Part shown: positions 9,853 to 19,425 of the stretch, piece by piece
Layout: every line of letters begins with the position of its first letter
How positions within the stretch are numbered: the stretch's first letter is position 1
Notes under the pieces: generated by a model
The model's input: only the letters and a program-made list of their open reading frames with translations
Databases searched by the model: none
What the model was told of the DNA's origin: nothing
Translations under genes and position numbers: made by a program
Source: Flavobacterium notoginsengisoli
GTDB taxonomy: Bacteria > Bacteroidota > Bacteroidia > Flavobacteriales > Flavobacteriaceae
DNA: 64,000 nt
NCBI RefSeq assembly: GCF_014207905.1
Contig: NZ_JACHLB010000002.1
Coordinates: 682,001-746,000 of the forward strand
Reading direction: 5' to 3'

Positions 9853-11913
9853 ATGACGCAAAATTACAAAGCTCCAGTTACTTCGACTTTCAAAAGGATG
9901 ACCACAAAAGCGATTCTTTCTGTTTTGTTTTTCTTTTTTGTTTATATTTTTCTAATTCTTTGCGGAGTAGGTATTACAGCTTTGGCAGCTATTGGCGGTA
10001 TTATGATTATCGCTGCCAAACCAACATTTATAACTGTTATGCTTGGTGCTGGGCTTTTGTGCATGGGAATTCTTGTTTTGATTTTTCTCTTTAAGTTTAT
10101 GTTTGTAAAACATAAGATCGATCGCTCTCATTTAATTGAAATTACCCGTGAAGACGAACCCAAATTGTTTGCTTTTATTGATGAAATTGTAAATGTTGTA
10201 GAAACTGATTTTCCCAAAAAAGTGTATTTGTCTTCAGATGTTAATGCCTGTGTTTTTTACGATTCGACTTTTTGGAGTATGTTTTTGCCAATTAAGAAAA
10301 ATCTTCAGATAGGAGTTGGTCTTGTCAATTCTGTTTCAGAAATTGAACTTAAAGCTATTCTTGCACACGAATTTGGACATTTTTCACAAAAAAGCATGAA
10401 AGTGGGCAGTTATGTTTATAATGTGAATCAAATTATTCATAATATGCTTTATGATAATGATTCGTATAACTCGATAGCTCAAAGTTGGGGAAGTGTAAAT
10501 GGATATTTTGCATTTTTTACTGCGCTTGCCGTTAAAATTGTTGCAGGTATTCAATGGATTTTACAGCAAGTTTATAATGTTGTAAACATTAGTTATCATG
10601 CATTATCGAGACAAATGGAGTTTCATGCAGATGCTGTTGCAGCTAGTGTTACTGGGTCAAAACCTTTAATTACTTCGTTATTAAGGCTAGATCTTGCAGA
10701 TCATTCTTTTACTACCGTTTTAGAGTATTACGGAAAAAAAATCCCAGATTCGATAACAACGGAGAACCTCTATTCACAACAAGCATTTGTGATGAATTTT
10801 ATTGCTGTAAATAGCAATTTAAAGGTAGAAAATGATTTACCTCAATTAACACCAGAATTTTTAAGCAGGTTTAATAAGTCTAAACTGGTAATTGAAAATA
10901 AATGGGGAACACATCCAAGTACTGAAGACAGAATTAAGGAGCTAGAAAGATTGAATTTGGATGTTATCAACGAAAATAATGCGTTAGCTATTGGGTTATT
11001 TAAAGATGGTGTTGCATTGCAAAACAAGTTTACAAACAAAGTGTTTTCTTCAATCTCATACGAGAATACTGTTGTTTTTCATAATAATGAAGAGTTTGTA
11101 AAAGAATACAAGAATGATTTTTTTGCTAATTCATTTGATGCTACTTATAACAAATATTACGATAGTAAAAATATTGAAGTTCTCGATTTGAATTCTTTAG
11201 CTGGAAAATTACCTCAAAAAAATCTTAAGGATTTGTTTAGTAATAATGCAGTTGATTTAATTTACAGTACAATTTCTTTGGAAAATGATATTAATACATT
11301 GAAGCAGATTGTAAGCGGAAATTTCAAAATAAAATCATTCTCTTATGATGGGCATAAGTTTTTTGCTAAAAATGCTCAAGAACTAGTAAATGAATTAGAG
11401 CTTGATTTAAAGAAAATCAAAGAAGAAATCATTGAAAATGACAAGCAAATCTATTTGTACTTTTTAGAATTGGCAAAAAATCAAAATAAAGATATTGAGC
11501 TAAATGAACTTTACAAAAAAATCTTCGAATTAGATAAAAGCTATGATTACAAAATAGATTTTTATGTGAAAATGATGCATGCTTCTGAGTTTATTTACAG
11601 AACATGTACAGTCGAAGTGATTAATGAGGGAATGAAACTTCTGAAAAAAGAAGAAGTGAAATTTAGAAAACAAATTGAAAAACTCTTAGATGATGCTGTT
11701 TATGAACCAGTGATAACTGTAGAAATAAGAGCTTCATTCAATAAATATTTATCTGAAGAATGGGTTTATTTTAATGGCAATCAATATCTGGAAGAAGTAT
11801 TGCAATTATTAACAGAATCACTTATGAATTATCATTTTGTTATTTCAAGAACTTTCTTCCAAACAAAAAAAGAACTTTTAGATTACCAAGTTCAACTTTT
11901 AAAACATGAATAA
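9853..11913 (+). CDS. M48-family membrane metallopeptidase
   Basis: A 686-residue protein with two hydrophobic segments near the N-terminus (~19-45 and ~55-85). The zinc motif HEFGH is at residues 172-176, and the third ligand region is RQMEFHADAVAA near residue 260. These are HtpX/Ste24-type M48 features. The remaining ~400 residues are helical, lysine/glutamate-rich and unrelated to HtpX, making the protein about twice the size of HtpX. It sits 31 bases after menI, and its 3' end overlaps the start of menF by 8 bases, so it is translated within the menaquinone transcript. A role in membrane protein turnover is inferred only from the family. Confidence 0.85.
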   Translation: MTQNYKAPVTSTFKRMTTKAILSVLFFFFVYIFLILCGVGITALAAIGGIMIIAAKPTFITVMLGAGLLCMGILVLIFLFKFMFVKHKIDRSHLIEITREDEPKLFAFIDEIVNVVETDFPKKVYLSSDVNACVFYDSTFWSMFLPIKKNLQIGVGLVNSVSEIELKAILAHEFGHFSQKSMKVGSYVYNVNQIIHNMLYDNDSYNSIAQSWGSVNGYFAFFTALAVKIVAGIQWILQQVYNVVNISYHALSRQMEFHADAVAASVTGSKPLITSLLRLDLADHSFTTVLEYYGKKIPDSITTENLYSQQAFVMNFIAVNSNLKVENDLPQLTPEFLSRFNKSKLVIENKWGTHPSTEDRIKELERLNLDVINENNALAIGLFKDGVALQNKFTNKVFSSISYENTVVFHNNEEFVKEYKNDFFANSFDATYNKYYDSKNIEVLDLNSLAGKLPQKNLKDLFSNNAVDLIYSTISLENDINTLKQIVSGNFKIKSFSYDGHKFFAKNAQELVNELELDLKKIKEEIIENDKQIYLYFLELAKNQNKDIELNELYKKIFELDKSYDYKIDFYVKMMHASEFIYRTCTVEVINEGMKLLKKEEVKFRKQIEKLLDDAVYEPVITVEIRASFNKYLSEEWVYFNGNQYLEEVLQLLTESLMNYHFVISRTFFQTKKELLDYQVQLLKHE

Positions 11914-12973
11914 TTTTTTTTCAAAAACAAAACAACATTACAATAAAAATTTACCTTTTGTAATTTACTCAAAACCCAATGCTGAAAGTCTATACGGGCT
12001 TTTGCAGCAAAATAATAGTTTATATAAGATTACTGATTACACTGAAAAAGGATTTGTTTTTGCTTCATTTGATGAAAGGCAATTGATTCTTATTCCAGAA
12101 AATGAATCTGAAATTATAACGTCTGAAAAAGAAACTACATCATTTAATTCAATCGAAATTGATGATTTGAGTTTTGATCCCGAAGCTAAATTTCAATATG
12201 AATATTTAGTCGCTCAGGGAATTCAAGCAATTAAAAACGAGGAATTCAAAAAAGTAGTTTTGTCACGTAGTGAAGAAGTGCTTTTATCCGAATTTGATTT
12301 TATTGAAACTTTTCAGCATTTAGTTCAATTATATCCTGCAACATTCTGTTACTGCTTTTTTCATCCTAATGTCGGTTTTTGGATGGGAGCAACGCCGGAG
12401 AAACTTTTAAAAGCAAACGGAAATGTTTTTGAAACTATGGCTTTGGCAGGAACTCAGAAAGACAGTAATCAATCAGAAATTATTTGGCAGCAAAAAGAAA
12501 AAGACGAACAGCAGTTTGTAACCGATTTTATTGTAAAAAGACTTCGTGAGTTTGCTGCTTCAGTAGTCGTTTCTGAGCCGTATAGTTTGAAAGCTGGATC
12601 AATTTGGCATATTAAAACGGATATTTCAGGAGTTTTAAAAGAGAATTCTACTTTGGAAGAAGTGATCGATACGCTTCATCCAACGCCGGCTGTCTGTGGT
12701 TTGCCAAAGAAAAAAGCAAAAGCCTTTATTATAGAAAACGAAAAGTATGATCGTACTTTTTACAGCGGTTTCTTGGGTGAACTTAATAGCAGTTTTAATG
12801 AAGGCAAAGCTAGTTCTGATTTATTCGTAAATTTGCGAAGCATGCAAATCCTAGAAAACAAAGCTATTCTGTACATGGGATGTGGTATAACAAAAGAAAG
12901 TATCCCAGAAAAAGAATGGGAGGAAAGCGTCAACAAATCGATGACGATGAAAAGAGTATTGAAAATAGCTTAA
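11906..12973 (+). CDS. menF: Isochorismate synthase
   Basis: A 355-residue chorismate-binding enzyme that converts chorismate to isochorismate, the first committed step to menaquinone. Conserved C-terminal features are visible: KKVVLSRSEE, PATFCYCFFHPNVGFWMGAT, FETMALAGT, HPTPAVCGLPK and the end block YMGCGITKES. It is shorter than E. coli MenF (431) because the N-terminal half is reduced, as is common in Bacteroidota. The ATG overlaps the end of the M48 gene by 8 bases. EntC is a formal alternative, but no siderophore genes are nearby. Confidence 0.92.
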   Translation: MNNFFSKTKQHYNKNLPFVIYSKPNAESLYGLLQQNNSLYKITDYTEKGFVFASFDERQLILIPENESEIITSEKETTSFNSIEIDDLSFDPEAKFQYEYLVAQGIQAIKNEEFKKVVLSRSEEVLLSEFDFIETFQHLVQLYPATFCYCFFHPNVGFWMGATPEKLLKANGNVFETMALAGTQKDSNQSEIIWQQKEKDEQQFVTDFIVKRLREFAASVVVSEPYSLKAGSIWHIKTDISGVLKENSTLEEVIDTLHPTPAVCGLPKKKAKAFIIENEKYDRTFYSGFLGELNSSFNEGKASSDLFVNLRSMQILENKAILYMGCGITKESIPEKEWEESVNKSMTMKRVLKIA

Positions 12974-12978
12974 AAATA

Positions 12979-13041
12979 GTTTAAAGTTTAAAGTTTCAGG
13001 TTTCACGTTCTACACGTAACTTGAAACTTTAAACCTGAAAC
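12979..13041. repeat. TTTCAGG/TTTAAAG inverted repeat
   Basis: GTTTAAAGTTTCAGGTTTCA at 12986 is imperfectly complementary to CTTGAAACTTTAAAC around 13019-13033. The same TTTCAGG/TTTCAAG words recur at 31853-31890 and 36239-36300. It lies between menF and bshB1, ends 18 bases before the bshB1 ATG, and could form a hairpin between the two genes. Confidence 0.6.
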
Positions 13042-13059
13042 AAAACAAACAAAAAACAA

Positions 13060-13776
13060 ATGAAACTAGACATATTAGCCTTTGGTGCACATCCGGATGA
13101 TGTAGAATTGGGTTGTGCGGGAACCATTTTAAAAGAGGTTTCTCTTGGGAAGAAAGTAGGAATCGTTGATTTAACACGCGGTGAATTAGGAACGCGTGGA
13201 ACAGCTGAAACCAGAGATCAGGAAGCAAAAGATGCGGCGAAGATTTTAGGCGTTCTAGTGCGTGAAAATTTACGCATGCGTGATGGATTTTTTGTAAATG
13301 ACGAAAAACATCAATTGGAGGTTATAAAAATGATCCGTAAATACAAACCAGAAATTGTATTGTGTAACGCAATCGATGACCGTCATATCGATCACGGAAA
13401 AGGAAGCAAATTAGTTTCTGATGCTTGTTTTCTTTCTGGTTTAATGAAAATCGAAACTTCGATTGATGGCAAGCCACAAGAAGCTTGGAGACCAAAAGTG
13501 GTTTATCATTATATTCAGTGGAAAAATATTACTCCAGATTTCGTTGTAGATATTACGGGATTCGAAGAAAAGAAAGTAGAAGCGATTTCGGCTTATAAAA
13601 CACAATTTTATGATCCGAATTCGAAAGAACCTGCAACACCAATTACGAGTAAAAACTTCTTTGAAAGCTTAAATTATCGTGCGCAAGACCTAGGAAGACT
13701 AGTTGGGAAAGATTTTGCTGAAGGTTTTACAGTTGAAAGATGTTTGGCAGTCAACAGCTTAGAAGATTTGATATAA
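13060..13776 (+). CDS. bshB1: Bacillithiol biosynthesis deacetylase
   Basis: A 238-residue LmbE/PIG-L-type zinc deacetylase. His11, Asp13 and Asp14 of the AHPDD motif and the later DDRHIDHGKG block are the zinc and catalytic sites. The BshB1-specific strings TRGELGTRGTAETRDQEA and FAEGFTVERCLAV are present. It removes the acetyl group from GlcNAc-malate to give GlcN-malate, the second step of bacillithiol synthesis. Known Bacteroidota make bacillithiol, consistent with this. bshA and bshC are not in this window. Confidence 0.93.
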   Translation: MKLDILAFGAHPDDVELGCAGTILKEVSLGKKVGIVDLTRGELGTRGTAETRDQEAKDAAKILGVLVRENLRMRDGFFVNDEKHQLEVIKMIRKYKPEIVLCNAIDDRHIDHGKGSKLVSDACFLSGLMKIETSIDGKPQEAWRPKVVYHYIQWKNITPDFVVDITGFEEKKVEAISAYKTQFYDPNSKEPATPITSKNFFESLNYRAQDLGRLVGKDFAEGFTVERCLAVNSLEDLI

Positions 13777-13803
13777 TTTTTATGAAAATTTTTCATTTTT
13801 TTC

Positions 13804-13834
13804 TTTGTAGAACTCAACCTTTGTTCTATATTTG
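13804..13834 (+). promoter_or_regulatory. tRNA-His promoter
   Basis: TTTG at 13804-13807, a 19-base spacer, then TATATTTG at 13827-13834 is a full match to the Bacteroidota sigma-70-type promoter TTTG-N19-TAnnTTTG. Initiation about 7 bases further on would place the tRNA 5' end roughly 14 bases into the transcript. Confidence 0.8.
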
Positions 13835-13854
13835 CACTCGCTAAGCAGAAAAAT

Positions 13855-13929
13855 GGTGGTTGTAGCTCAGCTGGTTAGAGTAGCGGTTTGTGGTGCCGCG
13901 GGTCGCCGGTTCGAACCCGGTCAGCCACC
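13855..13929 (+). tRNA. tRNA-His (anticodon GTG)
   Basis: The acceptor arm GTGGTTG pairs with CAGCCAC. The D loop (AGCTCAGCTGGTTAGAGTA), the anticodon stem GCGGT/GCCGC with loop TTGTGGT, and the T arm GCCGGTTCGAACCCGGT are all canonical. The extra G at 13855 pairs with discriminator C at 13929, the G-1:C73 pair that marks histidine tRNAs. CCA is not encoded and must be added after transcription. Confidence 0.97.
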
Positions 13930-13936
13930 CAGATTT

Positions 13937-13966
13937 AAAGCCTTGAAGAAATTCAAGGCTTTTTTG
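13937..13966 (+). terminator. Rho-independent terminator of tRNA-His
   Basis: AAAGCCTTGAA and TTCAAGGCTTT form a perfect 11-bp stem around a GAAA tetraloop, continuing into a T run. It starts 7 bases after the tRNA. Confidence 0.93.
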
Positions 13967-14020
13967 TTTTTATACTTAAACAAATTTCAAGACACAAAAT
14001 CCCAAATTCCAATTTAAAAT

Positions 14021-14103
14021 ATAGCTTGCGGTTTCAACCGCGTTGACGATGTGGATATGCGTTTTGGTAACGTTACGTTCCAGAGGTTGAAACCGCTGGC
14101 TAT
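14021..14103. repeat. Inverted repeat with GCGGTTTCAACC ends
   Basis: ATAGCTTGCGGTTTCAACC (14021-14039) is complementary to 14085-14103 with two mismatches, leaving a ~45-base loop. The loop has GACGATGTGGATATGCG, which resembles GACGATGTGGGGATAGCG near 3224-3241, another gene-end region. The rest of the 13967-14222 gap shows no gene. Confidence 0.75.
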
Positions 14104-14222
14104 GTTTTCATATATTGATTGACAATTTAGACGAAGACGAAAATAGATCAGTTTGTTATGTTTCTTTTTTATAAATAAAGGTTTCAATCTTGTAAGATTT
14201 GGAATTTAAAATATTGAAAATT

Positions 14223-14255
14223 AAAAAAGCACAACTGCTAAGTTGTGCTTTTTTT
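14223..14255 (-). terminator. Terminator of the YpfJ-type peptidase gene
   Basis: AAGCACAACT and AGTTGTGCTT form a perfect 10-bp stem with a GCTA loop, flanked by A and T runs on the two sides. It therefore works on either strand. It is 26 bases past the stop of the minus-strand gene. Confidence 0.88.
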
Positions 14256-14281
14256 GGTGGTTATTATATTTGGTTTATGTA

Positions 14282-15133
14282 TTATCGAATTTCTTCAAAT
14301 GTAGTTCCTTGTTTAATATCGCCAGTTTTGTAACCTCTATTAAACCAATACATTCTTTGTTCAGATGATCCGTGCGTAAAAGAATCTGGAACTACATGTC
14401 CTTGCATTTTACTTTGAATAGCATCGTCTCCAACTGCATTTGCGGCACTTAAGGCTTCTTCGATATCGCCTGGATCTAAATTTTCCTGATTGTAATGTGC
14501 CCAAACTCCAGCATAAAAATCTGCTTGCAATTCTAAAGCGACTGATAATTTATTTGCTTCTGCTTCGCTTTTTCCTTGCTGATCTTGACGCATTTTTGCA
14601 GATGTTCCTAATAAAGTCTGAATATGATGTCCAATTTCATGAGCAATTACATAAGCAATGGCAAAATCGCCTCCTTTTGCTCCAAATTTGGTTTTTAATT
14701 CTTCAAAAAAAGCTAAATCCATATAAACTTTTCGGTCTCCAGGACAATAAAAAGGACCAGAAGCAGATGATGCACCGCCACAGGCAGTTTGTACAGAACC
14801 TTTAAAAAGAACTAATTTTGGTTTTTCGTAAGTCATGCCATGTTCAGCAAAAATTTTACTCCAGATGTCTTCATTATCTGCCAAAATAACTCTCACAAAA
14901 TTCCCCATTTCTTCATCTTCTTTGCTTAAAGGTGCTGCTGCTTCGGTCTGTTGATTTTGTCCACCTTGCAGTTGCTCTAAAACAGGAGTAATCATTTGGG
15001 CATTTTCGCCTCCGAAAACATTTACTAAAAGGATAATGATACCAATTATTCCACCGCCGATTACGGCTTTTCCGCCAGATATACCTCTTCGGTCTTCTAC
15101 ATTATCACTTTGTCTTCTGCCTTGCCATTTCAT
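14282..15133 (-). CDS. YpfJ-type neutral zinc metallopeptidase
   Basis: A 283-residue protein of the putative neutral zinc metallopeptidase family (PF04228, E. coli YpfJ). The N-terminus MKWQGRRQSDNVEDRRG is the family hallmark. It is followed by one membrane anchor at ~27-42 and the zinc site HEIGHH at 165-170, with ELQADFYAGVWAH supplying the third ligand. The C-terminus has DSFTHGSSEQRMYWFNRGY, also typical. It is an inner-membrane protein with a periplasmic catalytic domain; the natural substrate is unknown. Its start is 151 bases after the hybrid kinase gene on the same strand. Confidence 0.9.
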   Translation of the reverse strand: MKWQGRRQSDNVEDRRGISGGKAVIGGGIIGIIILLVNVFGGENAQMITPVLEQLQGGQNQQTEAAAPLSKEDEEMGNFVRVILADNEDIWSKIFAEHGMTYEKPKLVLFKGSVQTACGGASSASGPFYCPGDRKVYMDLAFFEELKTKFGAKGGDFAIAYVIAHEIGHHIQTLLGTSAKMRQDQQGKSEAEANKLSVALELQADFYAGVWAHYNQENLDPGDIEEALSAANAVGDDAIQSKMQGHVVPDSFTHGSSEQRMYWFNRGYKTGDIKQGTTFEEIR

Positions 15134-15284
15134 ATTGATTTGTTTTTAAACTGATTATCTAAAAGGATGTACGAATTTATAGATTTTTTATGATAAATTT
15201 CTCAATTGCAAGATTAATGTTTGGTATTTAGTCGTATTTGAAAGTTTTAAACTGAAAACTGCGACCGTGACTGAAAACTAAATA

Positions 15285-18200
15285 TTATCCCAGCCATTTT
15301 GTTAATGCTTCTTCAACAATTCCTTTCATAATAGGTTTAGAAATATAATCGTCCATTCCGGCAGAAATACATTTGTTTCTTTCTTCTTTTTCTGTTCCAG
15401 CAGTCACTGCAATTATCGGTATGTCACGACCTTTAGGGCTATTTCTAATGGCTTTTGCGGTTTCGTAACCGTTCATAATTGGCATCTGAATATCCATAAA
15501 AATGATGGTCGGACTAATCTGTTCAAACTTTTGTATTGCCTCATATCCATTTTCGCATTCGTATATAAAAGCATTGTTATAGAGGTTTTTAATGATTGTT
15601 TTTAGAAGTAGCATATTTACTTTATTGTCTTCTACAATCAAAAATGTAATGGCATTGCCGTCGCGTTCTGCATTTTCGGAGTCTAATTCGATATTTAGAC
15701 TTTTTAGTTCTGTGTTGTATTTATCGTTAATGCTTTGATTGCTTGTTTTTAAATTCAAATCAAAAAAGAATGTACTTCCTTCGTCTATTTTGCTTTCAAG
15801 CTGTAGTCGGCTTTCCATTAGAGCTAGCAATTGATTTGAAATGGTTAATCCTAAACCTGTTCCTCCAAATTTTCTCGTTGTAGAACTATCTTCTTGCGAA
15901 AAAGCTTTGAAAATTTTCTTTTGGTTTTTTTCGAGAATTCCAATTCCGGTATCAATTACAGCAAAACGAATCAGATGATAATTGTTTTTCTTTTTTTCTA
16001 GAACAGAAACATTTAATTTGATAGAACCTTCGGTTGTAAATTTTATAGCATTAGAAAGAAGATTAATCAGGATTTGTTTGATTCGGACAATATCGGTCCA
16101 GATGAATTTTGGAACATCAGTGTCAATGTTCAACTCCAAGCTCAGATTTTTTTGATTTGATTCGTAAACAATTAAGTCAAAAACCTGTGCCAAAACCTTA
16201 TTGATATCGTAAAGATCAATAAAAAGTTCCAGTTTCCCTGCTTCAATTTTAGAGAAATCTAATATGTCATTCACAATTTCAAGCAGCGAATGCGCCGATT
16301 GATTTATCGTAGTCATATATTTTTCTTGAATTTCTTCCAGTTCCGTTTTCATTAATAAATGAGTGAAACCAATAATTCCGTTAAGAGGTGTTCTAATTTC
16401 GTGCGACATATTGGCTAAGAAATCAGATTTAGATTTGCTGGCTGCTTCTGCTAATTGTTTGGCTTTTATGGCATCTTCAATTTCCTTTTTATTGGTAATG
16501 TCGAAGTAAATTCCGCCAACAAATTCAATTTCGTCATCTCGTTTTATAACATCTCCAAATTCTTCAATCCAGATATATTCTCCGGTTTTTCTTTTAATTC
16601 GATAAACATTATGCAACGGCATTCCGTTCTGTAGATTATCAATTTGATTGTTGATTACTTCTTCTTTATCATCATGATGAATTAAAGAAAGAAATGATAG
16701 GTTGTTTTCTATAAATTCTGATTTTGAATATCCAGTTAAATTCAAAACTTCGTCATTTAGGAAAATTTTGGTAGAAAAAGCATCAAATTTAGATAGATAA
16801 ACAGTTCCAGGGATATTGTTGGCTATTAATTTAAATTTCTCTTCACTTTCAAGTATTTTACTTTCGTTGCGATTTCTTTCTAAAGCAGAAGAAATATTAT
16901 TGGCTAAAACCTGAAAAATATTGATTTCGTCTTCAGACCATTTTCTTTCATTAAAACAATCATCAAAACCTATGAAACCAGTAAAAAGATCATTTATGTA
17001 AAGAGGGAGAATTAAGATAGATTGAATTTCGTTATTGATTAAGAGGGTTTTAAAGAAACCTTCGCCAAGCTCTCTCGTTAAAGTGTTTACAATTTTCTTC
17101 TGTTGCGCAGCATCGTAAATCTCTTTCAAATTTTCTTCCGTCATATGGCGCAGAGGCGTAATCTGATGAGCGACACCTTCGCGAGACCATTTGTATTTTT
17201 GATAAACAGTATTATAGATCGGATCTTTTTCATAATAATACATATGATCTACTTTTGCAGCTCTTCCTATAATGTTATAGGTTTCCTGAAACATTTGTTC
17301 GGTAGTTTTGCTCAGTAAGAATTTTTCGGTACACAATGAAAGCGCCGATAAAAGATCGCTTTTGAATTCTAATTTTCTTTCAGCTTCTAATCGCATTTGC
17401 GAAGAAATGGCAAGTGAAATAACGTCTGAGATTGTTCTTGCATAATTGATGTCTTCATTGTCCCATTCTCGTTTTTTCTCCGTGCTTTCAAAACAAACAA
17501 CTCCTGCCAATTGCCCTGTCAAGAAAATAGGGACATCTAGCATAGATTTGATGTTGTTTTGGGTAAAGTATAATTTTTGAAATTCTGACGTTTCTAATTT
17601 GTTGAAAACATCTGGTGCATTGATAATAGCTTTGTTGCTTAAGGTTTCAAAATAAATTGGATACGATTCTTTGTTTAAAATATTTTTATCGTTTAGATTT
17701 TGATTGTCAAGGCTATATAAGTTTTGACATGTGATTAAATCGCTGTCGTATTTCCAGAAACTTAAACGGTCTACACTACTTATTGTAGCTGCTTCTTTTA
17801 GAATTAAATCGATTACGGTATTTAGTTTGTCGTATTTGCTAAAATCGGTTGTAGATAGTTTTTTTGTCGAATTATTATAGGCTTCAATTTTTTTAAGACG
17901 TCTTTTTTTCTCTTTTTCTATGTTCTTTTTTTCGGTAATGTCTCTTGCTATTCCTGAGAAACCTGCAAATTGTCCAAATTCGTTTCTGCGAACAGTAACT
18001 TTTTGAGAAATCCACATTTCTTTTCCATTTTTCTTAAAAATCGGAATTTCTATAACTGGATTATTAGCTTCATTTATAACTAAATTGGAATAAAAATCTG
18101 CTGCACTTTTAACGTATTGTTCTCGAATAAAGCTAGAATAGTGTTTTTTAATAATTTCATTTTCTGAATAACCTAGAATTGAAATACCAAATTCATTTAT

Positions 18201-19337
18201 AAAAGTAAAATTTCCATTAGCATCAAATTCAAAAATAATATCTGTTGCTGTCTGAATCAGATTTTTATATTGGTTTTGAACAATAATCTGCTCTGTAACG
18301 TCTTGACCAATGCTGATAATTAAATCCTCAGAGAATTTTTTGTCTTTCCATTGAATGTATTTGAACTCTCCATTTTTACATTTCAATTTACGAATGTAGA
18401 TTTTGTCTTCTTGATCCTGTATAGAATTTAACTTTGCTGTAAATTCAGAGTCTTGAGTTAATTGCCAAAATTTCAATCCCATAACTTCTTCTGGCAAATA
18501 ACCTAAAATATCGGTTATAGTTTCACTGCAAAATAAAATTTCTCCGTTCTGATTAGATGCTATGGTAAGTGAATTTCCTTTGTGTACGATTTCATTAGCA
18601 AATCTAAAATTGTCACGATTGTTTAATAAAACGGCATATTTTACTTGGTTAATAATGAAAATTAAAATACAGAAATTAATCAGTAAAATAGAAGATTTTA
18701 TGGGAATGAGCTGAAAAGCTATTGTTAGAATTAGAAATGTAAAAACTAAACCAACAAAAAGCCAATAGATTTTTATTGGTTTGAGGATGTTGTAAGAAAA
18801 GAAAAAAGAAATTAAAAAAACAATTATCGGAACAACATCATTGCGAAGTATGATAATATTTGAGCCTACATAGCTCATGTAAATGAAAAAACAAAAAATA
18901 AAGATTTGCTGAATTTTGTCTCGTAGCCATTTTATTTTATCGGTAACAGCATAAATAAGCAAAACGCCAACGCCAATTGAAACATTTAAAATTAAAAGAC
19001 TTTTAGGCCTAATTTTGAAAATTTCATTGATAATTTCGATTACAATTACTGCAATTCCAAAGAATAATATATAAAGTTGATATTCTTTGCTAACAGTATC
19101 TTGTTCTTTCTTTTTTTCAATAAAATATCCAATTTTTGCTTTAATTCTAAAAAACTGATAAATAAGTAATGCAAGAAAGGCAAAAAGAGATAATCCTAAA
19201 ATAATAAGCTTAGGATTATTATAGAATATAATGTCTGCAGTGATTAGTTTCCAACTTGCCATAATAGCGTCTAAGGTATTTCCAATACTGGAAATTCCTG
19301 AAATTACCGAATTGAAAAAACTACAGTCCACGGCCAT
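15285..19337 (-). CDS. Hybrid sensor histidine kinase, PAS-PAS-GAF-GAF-PAS-HisKA-HATPase-REC
   Basis: A 1350-residue sensor. About seven membrane segments occupy residues ~35-240. Two PAS domains follow (~255-355 and ~360-475, ending KNGKEMWISQKVTVRRNEFG), then two GAF domains (~500-650, ~665-830) and a third PAS (~840-955). The HisKA site His979 lies in FLANMSHEIRTPLNGIIGF. The HATPase has the N box NLLSNAIKFT and the G boxes DTGIGI and GGTGLGLTI. A receiver domain at the C-terminus has Asp1282 (IIFMDIQMP). There is no separate regulator or Hpt gene next door, so the output partner is elsewhere. Five sensory domains suggest integration of several cytosolic cues. Confidence 0.93.
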   Translation of the reverse strand: MAVDCSFFNSVISGISSIGNTLDAIMASWKLITADIIFYNNPKLIILGLSLFAFLALLIYQFFRIKAKIGYFIEKKKEQDTVSKEYQLYILFFGIAVIVIEIINEIFKIRPKSLLILNVSIGVGVLLIYAVTDKIKWLRDKIQQIFIFCFFIYMSYVGSNIIILRNDVVPIIVFLISFFFSYNILKPIKIYWLFVGLVFTFLILTIAFQLIPIKSSILLINFCILIFIINQVKYAVLLNNRDNFRFANEIVHKGNSLTIASNQNGEILFCSETITDILGYLPEEVMGLKFWQLTQDSEFTAKLNSIQDQEDKIYIRKLKCKNGEFKYIQWKDKKFSEDLIISIGQDVTEQIIVQNQYKNLIQTATDIIFEFDANGNFTFINEFGISILGYSENEIIKKHYSSFIREQYVKSAADFYSNLVINEANNPVIEIPIFKKNGKEMWISQKVTVRRNEFGQFAGFSGIARDITEKKNIEKEKKRRLKKIEAYNNSTKKLSTTDFSKYDKLNTVIDLILKEAATISSVDRLSFWKYDSDLITCQNLYSLDNQNLNDKNILNKESYPIYFETLSNKAIINAPDVFNKLETSEFQKLYFTQNNIKSMLDVPIFLTGQLAGVVCFESTEKKREWDNEDINYARTISDVISLAISSQMRLEAERKLEFKSDLLSALSLCTEKFLLSKTTEQMFQETYNIIGRAAKVDHMYYYEKDPIYNTVYQKYKWSREGVAHQITPLRHMTEENLKEIYDAAQQKKIVNTLTRELGEGFFKTLLINNEIQSILILPLYINDLFTGFIGFDDCFNERKWSEDEINIFQVLANNISSALERNRNESKILESEEKFKLIANNIPGTVYLSKFDAFSTKIFLNDEVLNLTGYSKSEFIENNLSFLSLIHHDDKEEVINNQIDNLQNGMPLHNVYRIKRKTGEYIWIEEFGDVIKRDDEIEFVGGIYFDITNKKEIEDAIKAKQLAEAASKSKSDFLANMSHEIRTPLNGIIGFTHLLMKTELEEIQEKYMTTINQSAHSLLEIVNDILDFSKIEAGKLELFIDLYDINKVLAQVFDLIVYESNQKNLSLELNIDTDVPKFIWTDIVRIKQILINLLSNAIKFTTEGSIKLNVSVLEKKKNNYHLIRFAVIDTGIGILEKNQKKIFKAFSQEDSSTTRKFGGTGLGLTISNQLLALMESRLQLESKIDEGSTFFFDLNLKTSNQSINDKYNTELKSLNIELDSENAERDGNAITFLIVEDNKVNMLLLKTIIKNLYNNAFIYECENGYEAIQKFEQISPTIIFMDIQMPIMNGYETAKAIRNSPKGRDIPIIAVTAGTEKEERNKCISAGMDDYISKPIMKGIVEEALTKWLG

Positions 19338-19425
19338 AGAATTTGGGGTAGTTGGTTTACTAAAAAGCCTTTGAAAAATCTTAAAAAGAGTTGGTTAGTC
19401 TCTTCGAAAATGAGATTTTTCGATT

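Noticed and set aside
13832..14017. 61-codon frame across the His tRNA
   Set aside because: It covers a clear tRNA and its terminator, so it is not a protein gene.
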